The notes under the pieces: model-generated | Seen by the model: the letters and a program-made list of their open reading frames with translations, nothing else | Told to the model about the DNA's origin: nothing | Databases searched by the model: none | Shown: piece after piece, positions 19,615 through 28,680 of the stretch | Layout of the letters: each line of letters starts with the position of its first letter | Position numbering within the stretch: the first letter of the stretch is position 1 | NCBI RefSeq assembly: GCF_011046485.1 | Contig: NZ_CP049256.1 | Location: forward strand, 3,348,001-3,412,000 | DNA length: 64,000 bases | DNA from: Microbacterium sp. 4R-513 | GTDB taxonomy: Bacteria; Actinomycetota; Actinomycetes; Actinomycetales; Microbacteriaceae | Reading direction: 5' to 3' | Made by a program: the position numbers and the translations under genes

Positions 19615-20121
19615 ATGACGACTTCCGATCCGCTTCAGCGTGCAAAGCGACCCAGGACCGTGCTCGCCGGTCCCTACGGCCATCCGTTCCACCCGATCGC
19701 CGTGACCATTCCCATCGGGGCATGGACCGCGAGCATCGTGTTCGACCTCATCGGCTTCTTCGTCGAGGACCCCACGCCCTGGGCGATCGGCGCCCAGGTG
19801 CTCATCGCGATCGGGATCGTCGGAGCGCTTCTCGCCGCGATCCTCGGATTCCTCGACTTCTCGGTGATCCCGAGCGGCATGCCGGCGCACCGCACCGCGC
19901 TGCTGCATATGACCCTCAACCTCGCGGTGACCGTCCTCTTCGCCGTCAACTGGTTCATCCGCTCCGGTGAGGATCACGATCACGTGAGCGTCATCGGCTT
20001 CGTCCTGAGCATCGTCGGACTCGCGATACTCGGCATCTCGGGGTGGCTCGGCGGCAAGCTCGCGTACCACTACGGCGTGCGGGTGGCGAACGAGGAGACG
20101 CAGCGGCAGGGGTTCGTCTAG
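19615..20121 (+). CDS. DUF2231 family integral membrane protein
   Basis: 168 residues from ATG 19615 (an in-frame GTG lies two codons upstream). The [20 protein letters not shown] opening is typical of DUF2231, followed by four membrane helices (about 28-48, 58-80, 92-112, 126-150) and [11 protein letters not shown]. Function unknown; relatives are often next to redox or haem proteins. TAGCTT at 19603-19608 is six bases before the ATG, indicating a leaderless mRNA that begins right after the leuA terminator. Confidence 0.85.
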   Translation: MTTSDPLQRAKRPRTVLAGPYGHPFHPIAVTIPIGAWTASIVFDLIGFFVEDPTPWAIGAQVLIAIGIVGALLAAILGFLDFSVIPSGMPAHRTALLHMTLNLAVTVLFAVNWFIRSGEDHDHVSVIGFVLSIVGLAILGISGWLGGKLAYHYGVRVANEETQRQGFV

Positions 20122-20128
20122 GCCGCGG

Positions 20129-20815
20129 TCACCGCTTCGGCAGCGTGATCGCCGACGTCTCGACCGCGACCTTGCGCCGGTAGAGCGCCCGCTGCTCGGG
20201 CAGCGAGATGTCGAACATCACCGCGAGGAGACGGATGACGGTGGTCACGACGATGCCGACGACCGCGGCGATGACGATGTCGAGGCCGAAGGCCTGCAGC
20301 GTCGCGAGGACGAGGCATCCAGCTCCCGCGGCCACCGCGTAGAGCGAGCCGACGTGCATGATGGCGGTCGGCAGACCCATGAGCATGTCGCGCAGGATGC
20401 CGCCGCCGACGGCCGCGCACACGCCCACGAAGACCGCCGGGACGAAGGGGAAGCCGAGGGTCAGTGCCTTGCTCGTGCCGAAGGCGCCGAAGAGGCCGAT
20501 GACGACGGCGTCGAGCGCGACGATCACGCCGTTCAGCCGCTGGAAGAGGTTCGCGAGGAGCATGCCGACCAGCGCCGCGAGCGTCGCGGTGATGAGGTAC
20601 CAGTTGCTCTGGAGGGTCGCCGGCGGCACATTGAGCAGCAGGTCGCGGATGAGTCCGCCGCCCATGCCCATCACGACCCCGATGATGGCGACGCCGAGCA
20701 GGTCGAGTCGTCGCTGACCCCGGAAGCCCGACGCGAACAGCGCGCCCTGGACGCCGCCGAGGCCCACGGCGGTGAGGTCCGCCCACAGCGGAATGACGAA
20801 GACCGGCTCGTTCAC
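20129..20815 (-). CDS. trimeric intracellular cation (TRIC)-type channel protein
   Basis: 228 residues from GTG 20813-20815. Seven hydrophobic segments in two inverted halves, each carrying the glycine-rich kink motif of the UPF0126/TRIC family: [12 protein letters not shown] and [11 protein letters not shown]. Prokaryotic TRIC homologues are homotrimeric potassium-permeable channels. It is convergent with the DUF2231 gene (seven bases apart) and divergent from recO (36 bases apart). Confidence 0.88.
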   Translation of the reverse strand: MNEPVFVIPLWADLTAVGLGGVQGALFASGFRGQRRLDLLGVAIIGVVMGMGGGLIRDLLLNVPPATLQSNWYLITATLAALVGMLLANLFQRLNGVIVALDAVVIGLFGAFGTSKALTLGFPFVPAVFVGVCAAVGGGILRDMLMGLPTAIMHVGSLYAVAAGAGCLVLATLQAFGLDIVIAAVVGIVVTTVIRLLAVMFDISLPEQRALYRRKVAVETSAITLPKR

Positions 20816-20851
20816 CCCTCCATTGTCGCGGTGGGCCGGGATAATCGAGGA

Positions 20852-21595
20852 GTGCCCACCTACCGCGACGAAGTCGTGGTCCTGCGGACCCACAAGCTGG
20901 GCGAGGCCGACAGGATCGTGACGCTGCTGAGCCGCCGCCACGGCAAGCTCCGCGCCGTCGCCAAGGGCGTGCGGCGCACGTCGTCGCGCTTCGGCTCGCG
21001 CCTCGAGCCCTTCATGGTCGCCGACGTGCAGCTGTACCAGGGGCGGTCGCTCGACATCGTGCAGCAGGCCGAGTCGCTCGGATCGTACGGCGCCGAGATC
21101 GCGGTGCACTACGACCGCTACACGTCGGCCAGTGCCATGGTCGAGGCGGCCGATCGCCTCAACGAGGCCGAGGCGACGCCGCAGCAGTATCTCCTCCTCG
21201 TGGGCGGGCTCCGCGCCCTCGCGCGCGGCGATCACGCGTCGCGCAGCATCCTGGACTCCTACCTGCTGCGCGCCATGGCGCTCTCGGGCTGGGCGCCGTC
21301 GCTCGACGAGTGCGCCCGGTGCAGCCGCCCGGGGCCGCACGACACGTTCGTCGCGCAGCTCGGCGGCATGATCTGCCACGACTGCGCGCCGACGGGCGCG
21401 GCGCGGGTCCCCGCCGAGACGGTCGCGCTCCTCCAGTCGCTGATGGCGGGGGAGTGGGAGGAAGTGGATGCCGCGTCCCCGGCGGCCACGGCCGCCGCGT
21501 CGGGGCTCATCGCGGCGTATGCGCAGTGGCACCTGGAACGAGGCATCCGCTCGCTCTCGCACGTCGAGTCCGCGCCCCGGGAGGCCGCCCGGTGA
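20852..21595 (+). CDS. recO: DNA repair protein RecO
   Basis: 247 residues from GTG 20852. N-terminal OB fold ([23 protein letters not shown]), a helical middle and a C-terminal zinc site CARC ... CHDC. RecO loads RecA with RecR on single-stranded gaps. GATAAT (20840-20845) is six bases before the GTG, so the transcript is probably leaderless. uppS overlaps its stop by four bases, the usual actinobacterial arrangement. Confidence 0.95.
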   Translation: MPTYRDEVVVLRTHKLGEADRIVTLLSRRHGKLRAVAKGVRRTSSRFGSRLEPFMVADVQLYQGRSLDIVQQAESLGSYGAEIAVHYDRYTSASAMVEAADRLNEAEATPQQYLLLVGGLRALARGDHASRSILDSYLLRAMALSGWAPSLDECARCSRPGPHDTFVAQLGGMICHDCAPTGAARVPAETVALLQSLMAGEWEEVDAASPAATAAASGLIAAYAQWHLERGIRSLSHVESAPREAAR

Positions 21596-22404
21596 CGCCG
21601 AAGCCCTACACGCACCGCGATGCGGTGCCCTACCGCGCTGTCGACTGGACAGGGCTCTACCCGCCCGCCTACCCCAAGGGCGCCGTGCCGCAGCATGTCG
21701 CGATCGTCATGGACGGCAACGGACGCTGGGCGAACCGCAAGGGCCTCACGCGCGTAGAGGGCCACAAGGCGGGCGAGGCGGCGCTGCTCGATGTCGTCGC
21801 CGGGGCGATCCAGGCCGGGGTGAGGCATCTGTCGGTCTACGCGTTCTCGACCGAGAACTGGTCGCGCTCGCCCGATGAGGTGCGCTTCCTCATGGGCTTC
21901 AACCGCGACGTGCTGCATCGCCGCCGCGATCAGCTCAACGAGTGGGGCGTGCGGGTCCGGTGGGCCGGGCGCAAGCCGCGGCTGTGGGGCTCGGTCGTCA
22001 AGGAGCTGCAGTACGCCGAGCAGCTCACCGCGGCGAACGACGTCCTGACGCTCACGATGTGCGTCAACTACGGCGGTCGTGTCGAGCTCGTCGACGCGGT
22101 GCGCTCGATCGCCGACGACGTCGCCGCCGGGAGGATCCGGCCGAGCGCCGTCTCGGAGAAGCTCATCCAGCGCCGGCTCTACATCCCCGACATGCCCGAC
22201 GTCGACCTCTTCGTGCGGTCGAGCGGCGAGCAGCGAACGTCGAACTTCCTGCTGTGGGAGTCGGCCTATGCCGAGTTCGTGTTCCTCGACACCCTGTGGC
22301 CCGACTTCAGCCGCACGGATCTGTGGCGGGCGATCGACCTCTATCTGGACCGCGACCGGCGGTTCGGCGGCGCGGTCGACGCTCCGTCGGAAACAGGGCT
22401 CTGA
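21592..22404 (+). CDS. uppS: isoprenyl (undecaprenyl/decaprenyl) diphosphate synthase
   Basis: 270 residues from GTG 21592, overlapping recO by four bases. The cis-prenyltransferase signature [13 protein letters not shown] has the catalytic Asp, followed by GHKAGEAAL, the [11 protein letters not shown] motif and the C-terminal [24 protein letters not shown] region. It makes the long polyprenyl carrier for cell-wall precursors from isopentenyl diphosphate. The exact chain length cannot be read. Confidence 0.95.
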   Translation: MTPKPYTHRDAVPYRAVDWTGLYPPAYPKGAVPQHVAIVMDGNGRWANRKGLTRVEGHKAGEAALLDVVAGAIQAGVRHLSVYAFSTENWSRSPDEVRFLMGFNRDVLHRRRDQLNEWGVRVRWAGRKPRLWGSVVKELQYAEQLTAANDVLTLTMCVNYGGRVELVDAVRSIADDVAAGRIRPSAVSEKLIQRRLYIPDMPDVDLFVRSSGEQRTSNFLLWESAYAEFVFLDTLWPDFSRTDLWRAIDLYLDRDRRFGGAVDAPSETGL

Positions 22405-22466
22405 CCCGACCGCCACGTCTCCTCACCCGGATCGGATGAATTCGATTCCCGACCGGCTGTGAGCCG

Positions 22467-22595
22467 TTGACACGTTTCGCGGGACGCGAGTAGACCCGAA
22501 CTCGAACTGTCGCCGACGTCCCTCGCCAAGGTCCGCCGTCGATCTCCGAGCCGGGGGGCCTCACGGAGAGACCCCCTCTTGTTGAGGGAGTTGCA
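22467..22595 (+). promoter_or_regulatory. gadC promoter and structured 5' leader
   Basis: A near-consensus -35 TTGACA (22467-22472) and an 18-base spacer lead to TAGACC (22491-22496). The leader of about 95 bases ends in two mutually exclusive hairpins: GGGGG within 22553-22558 with CCCCC at 22572-22576, or CCCTC at 22574-22578 with GAGGG at 22584-22588. The second hides the ribosome-binding GAGGGAG. This gives the layout of an RNA switch or thermosensor-like element; no known riboswitch class was recognised. Confidence 0.6.
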
Positions 22596-24077
22596 ATGTC
22601 GAGCACTGACAAGACCACACGGTCGGCCACCCCAGCCAAGACGGGCAACGCCGCCCTCTCGTGGACCACGATGGCGATCCTCATCGCCACCGCCGTCGCC
22701 AGCGTCCGCGGCCTACCGGCGATGGCTCCGTACGGCTGGGCCTCGATCTTCCTCTACATCCTGCCCGCCATCGTGTTCATGGTCCCGGTCGCGATGGTCG
22801 CCGCGGAGCTGGCGAGCGGATGGAAGGGCGGCGTGTTCGTCTGGGCGAAGGAGGCGTTCGGAGACCGCGTCGGATTCGTCGCGATCTGGCAGCAGTGGAT
22901 CCAGAACGTCGTCTGGTACCCCGCGCAGCTGGCGTTCTTCGCCTCGGCGCTCGCGTACGTGTTCAACCCGGCGCTCGCGAACAACGGCCTCTTCACCGGT
23001 GTCGTGATCCTCGTCGTCTACTGGTTCTCGACCCTCATCGCATTCCGCGGCGTCAAGGCGTTCGCCGGCGTCAGCAAGTGGGGCTTCATCGCTGGCACGA
23101 TCGTCCCGTCACTCGGCCTCGTCTTCTTCGCGATCCTCTTCCTGACGGGAGGCGGCCAGTCGCAGCTGGCTCCGATCTCCGAGGCGCAGTGGCTCCCCAC
23201 CTGGACGGGCATTGCGAGCATCGTGCTCATCGTGAGCAACTTCCTTTCGTACGCGGGCATGGAGATGAACGCCGTGCACGTGAACGAGATGCAGAACCCG
23301 GCGAAGAACTTCCCGAAGGCGATCGTGCTGGCCGCGATCGTGATCCTGATCGTCTTCGTCTTCCCGACGCTCGCGATCTCGGTGGGCGTCCCCGCCGACA
23401 GCGTCAACCTCACTCAGGGTGTGCTGCAGGCGTTCGACGTCTTCTTCAAGCAGCTCGGGATGCCCTGGGCGACCACCGTGATGTCGCTGCTCATCGTGTT
23501 CGGCATCCTGGCATCGGTGGTCACCTGGATCCCCGGGCCCAGCAAGGGTCTTCTGATGGTCGGCCGCCAGGGCTACCTGCCCCCGTCGCTGCAGAAGACG
23601 AACCAGTACGACATGCAGGTGCCGATCATGGTTGTGCAGGGCATCATCGTGACGGTCCTCGCGGTGCTGTTCGCCATTGTGCCGTCGGTGCAGAGCGTGT
23701 TCTGGGTGTTCTCCGCGATGGCCGTTCAGCTGTACCTGATCATGTACATGATCATGTTCCTCGCGGCCATGCGGCTGCGGCGCACGCACCCCGACGTCCA
23801 GCGCGGCTTCCGCGTCCCGGCGATGCCGCTCTTCGGCTGGGTCGGGTTCTTCGCGAGCCTGCTCGCTTTCCTCATCGGCTTCGTCGAGCCGTCCAGCAGC
23901 ACGATGGGCCAGCCCTGGTATTCGCTCCTGCTCGTGGCCGGCATCGTCGTGCTGGGCGTCTGGCCGTTCATCCTCTACGCGGTGCGCAAGCCCAGCTGGA
24001 AGGTCCACCCCGAGGTCTCGCACGCCCACGAGGACACGGACCCGGACCTCACCAAGACCGAGCCGCAGGTCTCCTGA
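22596..24077 (+). CDS. gadC: glutamate:GABA antiporter (GadC-type APC permease)
   Basis: 493 residues with about 12 membrane helices of the APC superfamily. [15 protein letters not shown] in helix 1 and [20 protein letters not shown] are GadC-branch motifs, and the cytosolic tail is His/Asp/Glu-rich ([14 protein letters not shown]), recalling the pH-sensing C-plug of GadC. It would swap external glutamate for GABA made by the decarboxylase encoded next, exporting a proton equivalent. RBS GAGGGAG lies in a leader hairpin. Confidence 0.9.
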   Translation: MSSTDKTTRSATPAKTGNAALSWTTMAILIATAVASVRGLPAMAPYGWASIFLYILPAIVFMVPVAMVAAELASGWKGGVFVWAKEAFGDRVGFVAIWQQWIQNVVWYPAQLAFFASALAYVFNPALANNGLFTGVVILVVYWFSTLIAFRGVKAFAGVSKWGFIAGTIVPSLGLVFFAILFLTGGGQSQLAPISEAQWLPTWTGIASIVLIVSNFLSYAGMEMNAVHVNEMQNPAKNFPKAIVLAAIVILIVFVFPTLAISVGVPADSVNLTQGVLQAFDVFFKQLGMPWATTVMSLLIVFGILASVVTWIPGPSKGLLMVGRQGYLPPSLQKTNQYDMQVPIMVVQGIIVTVLAVLFAIVPSVQSVFWVFSAMAVQLYLIMYMIMFLAAMRLRRTHPDVQRGFRVPAMPLFGWVGFFASLLAFLIGFVEPSSSTMGQPWYSLLLVAGIVVLGVWPFILYAVRKPSWKVHPEVSHAHEDTDPDLTKTEPQVS

Positions 24078-24136
24078 CCTGCCTCTCACGATCACGACCG
24101 ACTACTGACTCGAATCCGACAAGGGAGAGACGCACA

Positions 24137-25531
24137 ATGCTGCACCACCGCGACAACATCCGCGACGAGATCCTCGACGAGGTCTTCTCATCGAGCGACC
24201 TCTCGGTCTCGATGCCGAAGTACCGCATCCCCGAGAAGGAGCACCTCGCCCGGCACGCGTATCAGGTCGTCTCCGACGAGCTCATGATGGACGGCAACTC
24301 GCGACAGAACCTCGCGACGTTCTGCCAGACGTGGCTCGAGCCCGAGGTGCGCGCCCTCATGGCCGAGACGCTCGACAAGAACATGATCGACAAGGACGAG
24401 TACCCGCAGACGGCCGAGATCGAAGCCCGCTGCGTCCACATCCTGGCCGACCTGTGGAACTCGCCCGACGCCGCCAACACGCTGGGCACGTCGACGACGG
24501 GGTCGAGCGAGGCGGCGATGCTCGGCGGGATGGCGCTGCTGTGGAACTGGCGGGCGCGCCAGCGGGCGGCTGGCAAGCCGACCGACAAGCCGAACCTCAT
24601 CACGGGTCCGGTGCAGGTCTGCTGGCACAAGTTCGCACGGTACTGGGACGTCGAGCTCCGCGAGATCCCGATGGAAGGCGACCGCTTCCTGATGACCCCG
24701 GAGGAGGTCGTGAAGCGCGTCGACGAGAACACCATCGGCGTCGTGCCGACTCTCGGGGTGACGTTCACGGGCGGCTTCGAGCCGGTGCAGGCGGTGAGCG
24801 ACGCGCTCGACCAGCTGCAGGAGGAGCAGGGCCTCGACATCCCGATCCACGTCGACGGAGCGAGCGGCGGCTTCCTGGCGCCGTTCACGGCGCCCCACAT
24901 CATCTGGGACTTCCGGCTGCCTCGGGTCAAGTCGATCAACACATCCGGCCACAAGTTCGGCCTCGCCCCGCTGGGCGTCGGCTGGGTCGTGTGGCGGGAT
25001 GCCGCGGACCTCCCCGAGGACCTGATCTTCAACGTCAACTACCTCGGCGGCAACATGCCGACGTTCGCGCTGAACTTCTCGCGGCCCGGGGGACAGATCG
25101 TCGCTCAGTACTACAACTTCCTGCGCCTGGGGCGCGAGGGATACCGCAAGGTGCAGCAGTCCTGCTACGACACGGCGATGTATCTCGCGTCCGAGATCGA
25201 CAAGCTCGGGCACTTCGACATCATCAACGGCGGCAGCCCGCAGGAGGGCATCCCGGCGGTGTCCTGGAAGCTCAAGGACGGAGTCGATCACGCCTTCACG
25301 CTGTTCGACCTCGCCGACCGTCTGCGCGCCCGCGGCTGGCAGGTGCCGGCCTACACGATGCCGAAGAACCGGGAGGATCTGCCGATCCAGCGGATCCTGG
25401 TGCGCGTCGGCTTCAGCCGTGACGAGGCATCCCTGCTCATGAACGACTACCGCGACGCGATCGCCCACTTCGACAAGCACCCGATCACGGTGCCGATGAG
25501 CGAGGAGGAGGCTGGGGCCTTCCACCACTGA
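24137..25531 (+). CDS. gadB: glutamate decarboxylase
   Basis: 464 residues, the standard length. Fold-type I PLP enzyme with [13 protein letters not shown] near residues 115-127, HVDGASGGF near 240 and the Schiff-base lysine K273 in [11 protein letters not shown]. It converts glutamate to GABA and CO2, consuming one proton per turnover. AAGGGAG precedes the ATG at 24137, 59 bases after gadC. The C-terminus ends EEEAGAFHH, with a terminal His pair comparable to the pH-dependent active-site plug of E. coli GadB (inference). A strong terminator closes the operon. Confidence 0.97.
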   Translation: MLHHRDNIRDEILDEVFSSSDLSVSMPKYRIPEKEHLARHAYQVVSDELMMDGNSRQNLATFCQTWLEPEVRALMAETLDKNMIDKDEYPQTAEIEARCVHILADLWNSPDAANTLGTSTTGSSEAAMLGGMALLWNWRARQRAAGKPTDKPNLITGPVQVCWHKFARYWDVELREIPMEGDRFLMTPEEVVKRVDENTIGVVPTLGVTFTGGFEPVQAVSDALDQLQEEQGLDIPIHVDGASGGFLAPFTAPHIIWDFRLPRVKSINTSGHKFGLAPLGVGWVVWRDAADLPEDLIFNVNYLGGNMPTFALNFSRPGGQIVAQYYNFLRLGREGYRKVQQSCYDTAMYLASEIDKLGHFDIINGGSPQEGIPAVSWKLKDGVDHAFTLFDLADRLRARGWQVPAYTMPKNREDLPIQRILVRVGFSRDEASLLMNDYRDAIAHFDKHPITVPMSEEEAGAFHH

Positions 25532-25540
25532 GCCGATCCG

Positions 25541-25581
25541 AGGGGCGGTCCCTGCGGCATCCCGCCGCACGGACCGCCCCT
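25541..25581 (+). terminator. terminator of the gad operon
   Basis: AGGGGCGGTCC at 25541-25551 pairs with GGACCGCCCCT at 25571-25581, and an inner stem TGCGGC/GCCGCA (25553-25558 with 25564-25569) stacks inside. It begins nine bases after the gadB stop. The U-tract is weak (CTTCGG). Confidence 0.88.
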
Positions 25582-25603
25582 TCGGCATCGCTACGATCGG
25601 ACT

Positions 25604-26245
25604 GTGGCCTCACCCCCTCGCCCTCTGCGCCTGCGCCGGGAGGCGTGGGGATTCATGATCGGATCGGCATGCTTCGCGATCGGAGCCGTCCCCGCCTATG
25701 CGAACGCCGTCGGACCCGTGTGGGGCTCGGCGACCTTCTTCGTCGGATCGATCTTCTTCACCCTCGCCGCGCTCATCCAGCTCGCGCTGAGCGGGCGGCG
25801 GCCACCAGAGAAGCCGCTGCAAGGGGCGGATGCCGCCGACTGGTGGTCGGCAGCCATCCAGTTCCTCGGCACGCTCCTCTTCAACCTGAGCACCCTCGCC
25901 GTGCTGGTCGAGGCGGCCGCCTCACCCCGGCAGGACTTCACCGGGTGGCGACCGGATGCCTGGGGCTCGATCGCCTTCCTGATCTCGAGCGTCTTCGCGC
26001 TCGTCGCCGCGAACCGGCGTCACGAGCTCTGGGACCCGCTCGCCCGCACCGGCCACGGCACGATCCTCAACATGGTCGGGTCGATCGCGTTCGGCTTCTC
26101 CGCCGTCGGCGCCTACATCCTCCCGGCGACCGGAGATCCGCGGAACCTCGAGTGGGCGAACCTGGGCACATTCGTCGGTGCGGTCTGCTTCTTCGTCGCT
26201 GCCGTCCTCGCCCGGCGGAATATCGAGCCCGCGGCGGGGCGTTAG
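25604..26245 (+). CDS. YrhK-like integral membrane protein, function unknown
   Basis: 213 residues from GTG 25604. Two similar halves, each with two or three hydrophobic segments: GFMIGSACFAIGAVPAYANA with FFVGSIFFTLAALIQL, then FLISSVFALVAANRRHELWD and MVGSIAFGFSAVGAYILPA with GAVCFFVAAVLARR. Repeated 'GS.aF..ga..a' helices suggest an internal duplication. I know no function for it. TACGAT (25592-25597) lies six bases before the GTG, so the message is leaderless and independent of the gad operon. Confidence 0.75.
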   Translation: MASPPRPLRLRREAWGFMIGSACFAIGAVPAYANAVGPVWGSATFFVGSIFFTLAALIQLALSGRRPPEKPLQGADAADWWSAAIQFLGTLLFNLSTLAVLVEAAASPRQDFTGWRPDAWGSIAFLISSVFALVAANRRHELWDPLARTGHGTILNMVGSIAFGFSAVGAYILPATGDPRNLEWANLGTFVGAVCFFVAAVLARRNIEPAAGR

Positions 26246-26252
26246 CCCTGAC

Positions 26253-26933
26253 GTGACCGAACCCATCCGAATCGACGTCTGGAGCGATATCGCCTGCCCG
26301 TGGTGCTACATCGGCAAGCGGAATCTCGAGAAGGGACTCGCCGAGGCATCCGCCGACGACGACGCCCCCTTCGTGGAGGTGACGTACCACTCCTTCGAGC
26401 TCTCGCCCGACACGCCGGTCGATTTCGAGGGCGGTGAGGCGGACTATCTGGCCCGGCACAAGGGCATCTCTGCGGAGCAGGCCACCGGCATGCTCGACCG
26501 GGTCACCGGTGTCGCGGCCGACGCCGGACTGGAATACCGGTTCGACATCCTCAAGCACACGAACACCGTGAAGGCCCACGAGCTCCTCCACTTCGCGAAG
26601 GATCAGGGCCGCCAGCTCGAGCTGGCAGAGCGGCTCATGTCGGCGTACTTCACCGAGGGCCGCCACGTCGGGCGCGAGGACGAGCTCGTCTCGCTGGCTG
26701 TCGACGCGGGTCTCGACGGCGACGCAGCCCGCGAGGCTCTGCGGAGCGGGCGCTATCTCGCGGCCGTGCGCGCCGACCAGGCGCAGGCATCCGCGTACGG
26801 CATCAACGGCGTGCCGTTCTTCGTCATCGACGGCAAGTACGGGGTTTCCGGCGCGCAGCCCGCCGAGGCGTTCGCGCAGATCGCGCGCCAGGTGTGGGCC
26901 GAGCACCGCGACGCCGACGAGGACGCCGCCTGA
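26253..26933 (+). CDS. DsbA-family (FrnE-type) disulfide oxidoreductase
   Basis: 226 residues from GTG 26253. A thioredoxin fold with the CxxC site C15-P-W-C18 (DIACPWCYIGKRNLE) interrupted by the helical domain typical of FrnE/HCCA isomerase relatives, then cis-Pro NGVPFFVIDGKYGVSGAQP. No signal peptide, so it is a cytosolic thiol enzyme, probably for oxidative stress. It starts seven bases after the preceding gene. Confidence 0.92.
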   Translation: MTEPIRIDVWSDIACPWCYIGKRNLEKGLAEASADDDAPFVEVTYHSFELSPDTPVDFEGGEADYLARHKGISAEQATGMLDRVTGVAADAGLEYRFDILKHTNTVKAHELLHFAKDQGRQLELAERLMSAYFTEGRHVGREDELVSLAVDAGLDGDAAREALRSGRYLAAVRADQAQASAYGINGVPFFVIDGKYGVSGAQPAEAFAQIARQVWAEHRDADEDAA

Positions 26934-26949
26934 GGCCGCCGGCCCGCCG

Positions 26950-27453
26950 TCAGGCGGGAAGATTCCGCTCGATGACCTCGACGATCGCGGGGTCGTCGGG
27001 CTTCACGTTCGGCCGGAAGCGATGCATCGCGCCGTCGGGCGTGAGCACGAACTTCTCGAAGTTCCACAGGACCGGACCGCGCTTGCCCTCGGCATCCCGG
27101 GTCTTCTTGAGCGCCTTGTAAAGCGGCGCGGCCTTCCCGCCGTTGACCTTCACCTTGTCGAGGACCGGGAAGGTGACGCCCCACGTCATGGCGCAGTAGT
27201 CGAGGATCTCGTCCATCGATCCCGGCTCCTGACCCGCGAACTGGTTGCAGGGGAACCCCAGCACCGTGAAGCCGCGGTCGGCGTACGCGCGCTGCAGCTC
27301 CTCGAGCTGCTCGTACTGCGGCGTGAGCCCGCATTTCGAGGCGACGTTCACCACCAGGAGCACCTTGTCGCCGTAGTCGGCGAGCGTCTTGGTCTCGCCT
27401 TCTGCGGTCTGGAACGGGATGTCGCGGAGCGAGACGTCGACGGCCTGGGTCAT
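26950..27453 (-). CDS. glutathione peroxidase-family thiol peroxidase
   Basis: 167 residues. The peroxidatic Cys41 is in NVASKCGLTPQYEQL, with GFPCNQFAGQEPG (second Cys, Gln) and the Trp of VLWNFEKF completing the GPx site. Actinobacterial members normally use thioredoxin or mycothiol systems, not glutathione. Start ATG 27451-27453 is six bases after TAGCCT (minus, 27460-27465), so leaderless. It is convergent with the DsbA-like gene and divergent from dusB, whose own leaderless promoter is only about 40 bases away. Confidence 0.94.
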   Translation of the reverse strand: MTQAVDVSLRDIPFQTAEGETKTLADYGDKVLLVVNVASKCGLTPQYEQLEELQRAYADRGFTVLGFPCNQFAGQEPGSMDEILDYCAMTWGVTFPVLDKVKVNGGKAAPLYKALKKTRDAEGKRGPVLWNFEKFVLTPDGAMHRFRPNVKPDDPAIVEVIERNLPA

Positions 27454-27513
27454 GTTTCCAGGCTAAGGCCCTTCTTCAAGGAGGCGCCCGGTTTCGTCTG
27501 GGAGAATGAGAGG

Positions 27514-28680
27514 ATGACGACCGCCCTGGCTCCGGCCCGCGCGCTGCGCATCGGGCCCATCGAGCTCGATGCGCCCGTCGTGCTCGCTCCCATGGCCGGC
27601 ATCACCAACACGGCCTTCCGTCGCCTGTGCCGCGAGTACGGCGCCGGCCTGTACGTGAGCGAGATGATAACGTCGCGCGCGCTCGTGGAGCGCAACGCCA
27701 CGACGATGCGCCTCATCACGCACCACGAGTCCGAGACCCCGCGCTCCATCCAGCTCTACGGCGTCGATCCGAAGACGGTCGCCGAGGCGGTCCGGATCCT
27801 CGTCGCCGAGGATCGCGCCGATCACATCGACCTGAATTTCGGATGCCCCGTCCCCAAGGTCACCCGCAAGGGCGGGGGAGCGGCCCTCCCGTGGAAGCGC
27901 GAGCTGTTCCGCGACATCGTCACAGGCGCCGTCCGCGCCGCGGGCGACATCCCGCTGACGATCAAGATGCGCAAGGGCATCGACTCCGATCACCTCACCT
28001 ACCTCGAGGCGGGACGTATCGGCGAGGACGCCGGAGTCGCCTCGATCGCGCTCCACGCTCGCACCGCCGCCGAGTTCTACTCCGGCCAGGCCGACTGGTC
28101 GGCCATCGCGAAGCTGAAAGAGACCGTCACGAGCGTGCCGGTGCTCGGCAACGGCGACATCTGGTCGGCCGACGACGCGGTGCGCATGATGGCCGAGACG
28201 GGCTGCGACGGCGTCGTCGTCGGACGCGGATGCCTCGGCCGTCCGTGGCTGTTCGGCGACCTCGCCCGGGCGCTCGGCGAGCCGGGGGCGGCGATGGGCG
28301 AGCCCGTCGACGCGACGCTGGGGTTCGTGGCCGCGGCGTTCCGCCGCCATGCCGAGCTGCTGGTCGAGTTCTTCGAGGACGAGGACCGCGGATGCCGCGA
28401 CATCCGCAAGCACGTCGTCTGGTACTTCAAGGGATATCCGGTCGGCGGCGACACGCGAGCGCGGCTCGCGACGGTGTCGAGCCTCGCTGAGATCGACGAC
28501 CTGCTGGCGACCCTCGACCTCGAGGCTGCCTATCCGGGCGCCGCGGCGGAGGGTCAGCGCGGACGCGCCGGAACCCCCAAGCGCCCCGCGCTGCCCGACG
28601 GCTGGCTCGACTCGCAGGACCTCGGAGCCGAGGCATCCAGCGCCCTCGCCGAAGCGGAACTCGACCACAGTGGCGGCTGA
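27514..28680 (+). CDS. dusB: tRNA-dihydrouridine synthase (DusB-type)
   Basis: 388 residues from ATG 27514. FMN TIM-barrel with APMAGITNTAFRRL, the catalytic C111 in NFGCPVPKVTRKGGG, the IKMRKGID phosphate loop and GNGDIWSADDA, then the helical tRNA-binding C-terminal domain with RDIRKHVVWYFKGYP. It reduces uridines in the tRNA D-loop with NADPH. GAGAAT (27502-27507) is six bases before the ATG. The stop overlaps the dgt GTG by 11 bases. Confidence 0.95.
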   Translation: MTTALAPARALRIGPIELDAPVVLAPMAGITNTAFRRLCREYGAGLYVSEMITSRALVERNATTMRLITHHESETPRSIQLYGVDPKTVAEAVRILVAEDRADHIDLNFGCPVPKVTRKGGGAALPWKRELFRDIVTGAVRAAGDIPLTIKMRKGIDSDHLTYLEAGRIGEDAGVASIALHARTAAEFYSGQADWSAIAKLKETVTSVPVLGNGDIWSADDAVRMMAETGCDGVVVGRGCLGRPWLFGDLARALGEPGAAMGEPVDATLGFVAAAFRRHAELLVEFFEDEDRGCRDIRKHVVWYFKGYPVGGDTRARLATVSSLAEIDDLLATLDLEAAYPGAAAEGQRGRAGTPKRPALPDGWLDSQDLGAEASSALAEAELDHSGG

